Source: an uncultured Lachnospiraceae bacterium (GTDB taxonomy: Bacteria > Bacillota > Clostridia > Lachnospirales > Lachnospiraceae). From it: DNA of 5,471 nt. Below are positions 5,468 to 5,471 of this stretch, piece by piece. Location: the NCBI GenBank assembly GCA_900557385.1, contig USSP01000138.1, forward strand, positions 1-5,471, given 5' to 3'. The notes under the pieces are model-generated. The model was not told the DNA's origin. It ran no database searches and saw only the letters and a list, made by a program, of their open reading frames with translations. Within the stretch, counting starts at the first letter, position 1, and each line of letters opens with the position of its first letter. A program made the translations under genes and the position numbers.

Positions 5468-5471
5468 GAAA

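Overview
The window looks like a chromosomal segment from a gut-type Firmicute, most likely a Lachnospiraceae or other Clostridia member. That is inferred from AAGGAGG-type ribosome binding sites, a QueT-type transporter gene with a preQ1-I-like leader, and a surface protein with an HVHTxEC / CTHVC motif followed by Listeria-Bacteroides (InlB B-type, Flg_new) repeats and a C-terminal membrane anchor. No RNA genes, CRISPR array or complete mobile element are visible.

Left part (1-1707). A divergent pair. The 5' part of a queT-family transporter gene runs leftward off the window edge. Its leader carries a good sigma-A promoter (TTGCAT, 17 bp, TGCTATAGT) and a compact element matching the preQ1-I riboswitch fold, whose pseudoknot would include the Shine-Dalgarno bases. 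To the right is an intact 402-residue Eis-like GNAT acetyltransferase, with a possible extended -10 promoter and RBS.

Middle part (1708-2584). About 880 bp with no intact gene; it looks like a graveyard. It holds a decayed minus-strand ORF of unknown family (about 1735-2091), a 51-codon open plus-strand fragment without a start (2101-2256), and the first 20 codons of an IS110-family transposase (2369-2431). Ahead of that transposase start lies a densely hairpinned stretch (2278-2358), in the position where IS110-group elements encode their bridge RNA. A further 150 bp hold only fragments, including a short signal-peptide-like ORF.

Right part (2585-5471, minus strand). A two-gene unit reading leftward. 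First comes a large secreted, membrane-anchored repeat protein (about 775 residues when reconstructed). It is broken twice: an amber codon in a Gln-rich 18-bp tandem repeat, and a one-base frameshift at a G7 tract inside the second Flg_new repeat. Fifty-three bases later comes a small two-helix membrane protein with a strong RBS. The leader of the unit (5327-5471) contains a perfect 11-bp inverted repeat around a second hairpin.

Working together: the left promoter region likely ties queuosine-precursor uptake to preQ1 levels. The right unit would make a cell-surface protein plus a small membrane partner. The surface gene is either a pseudogene or, if the G tract varies, a phase-variable antigen.
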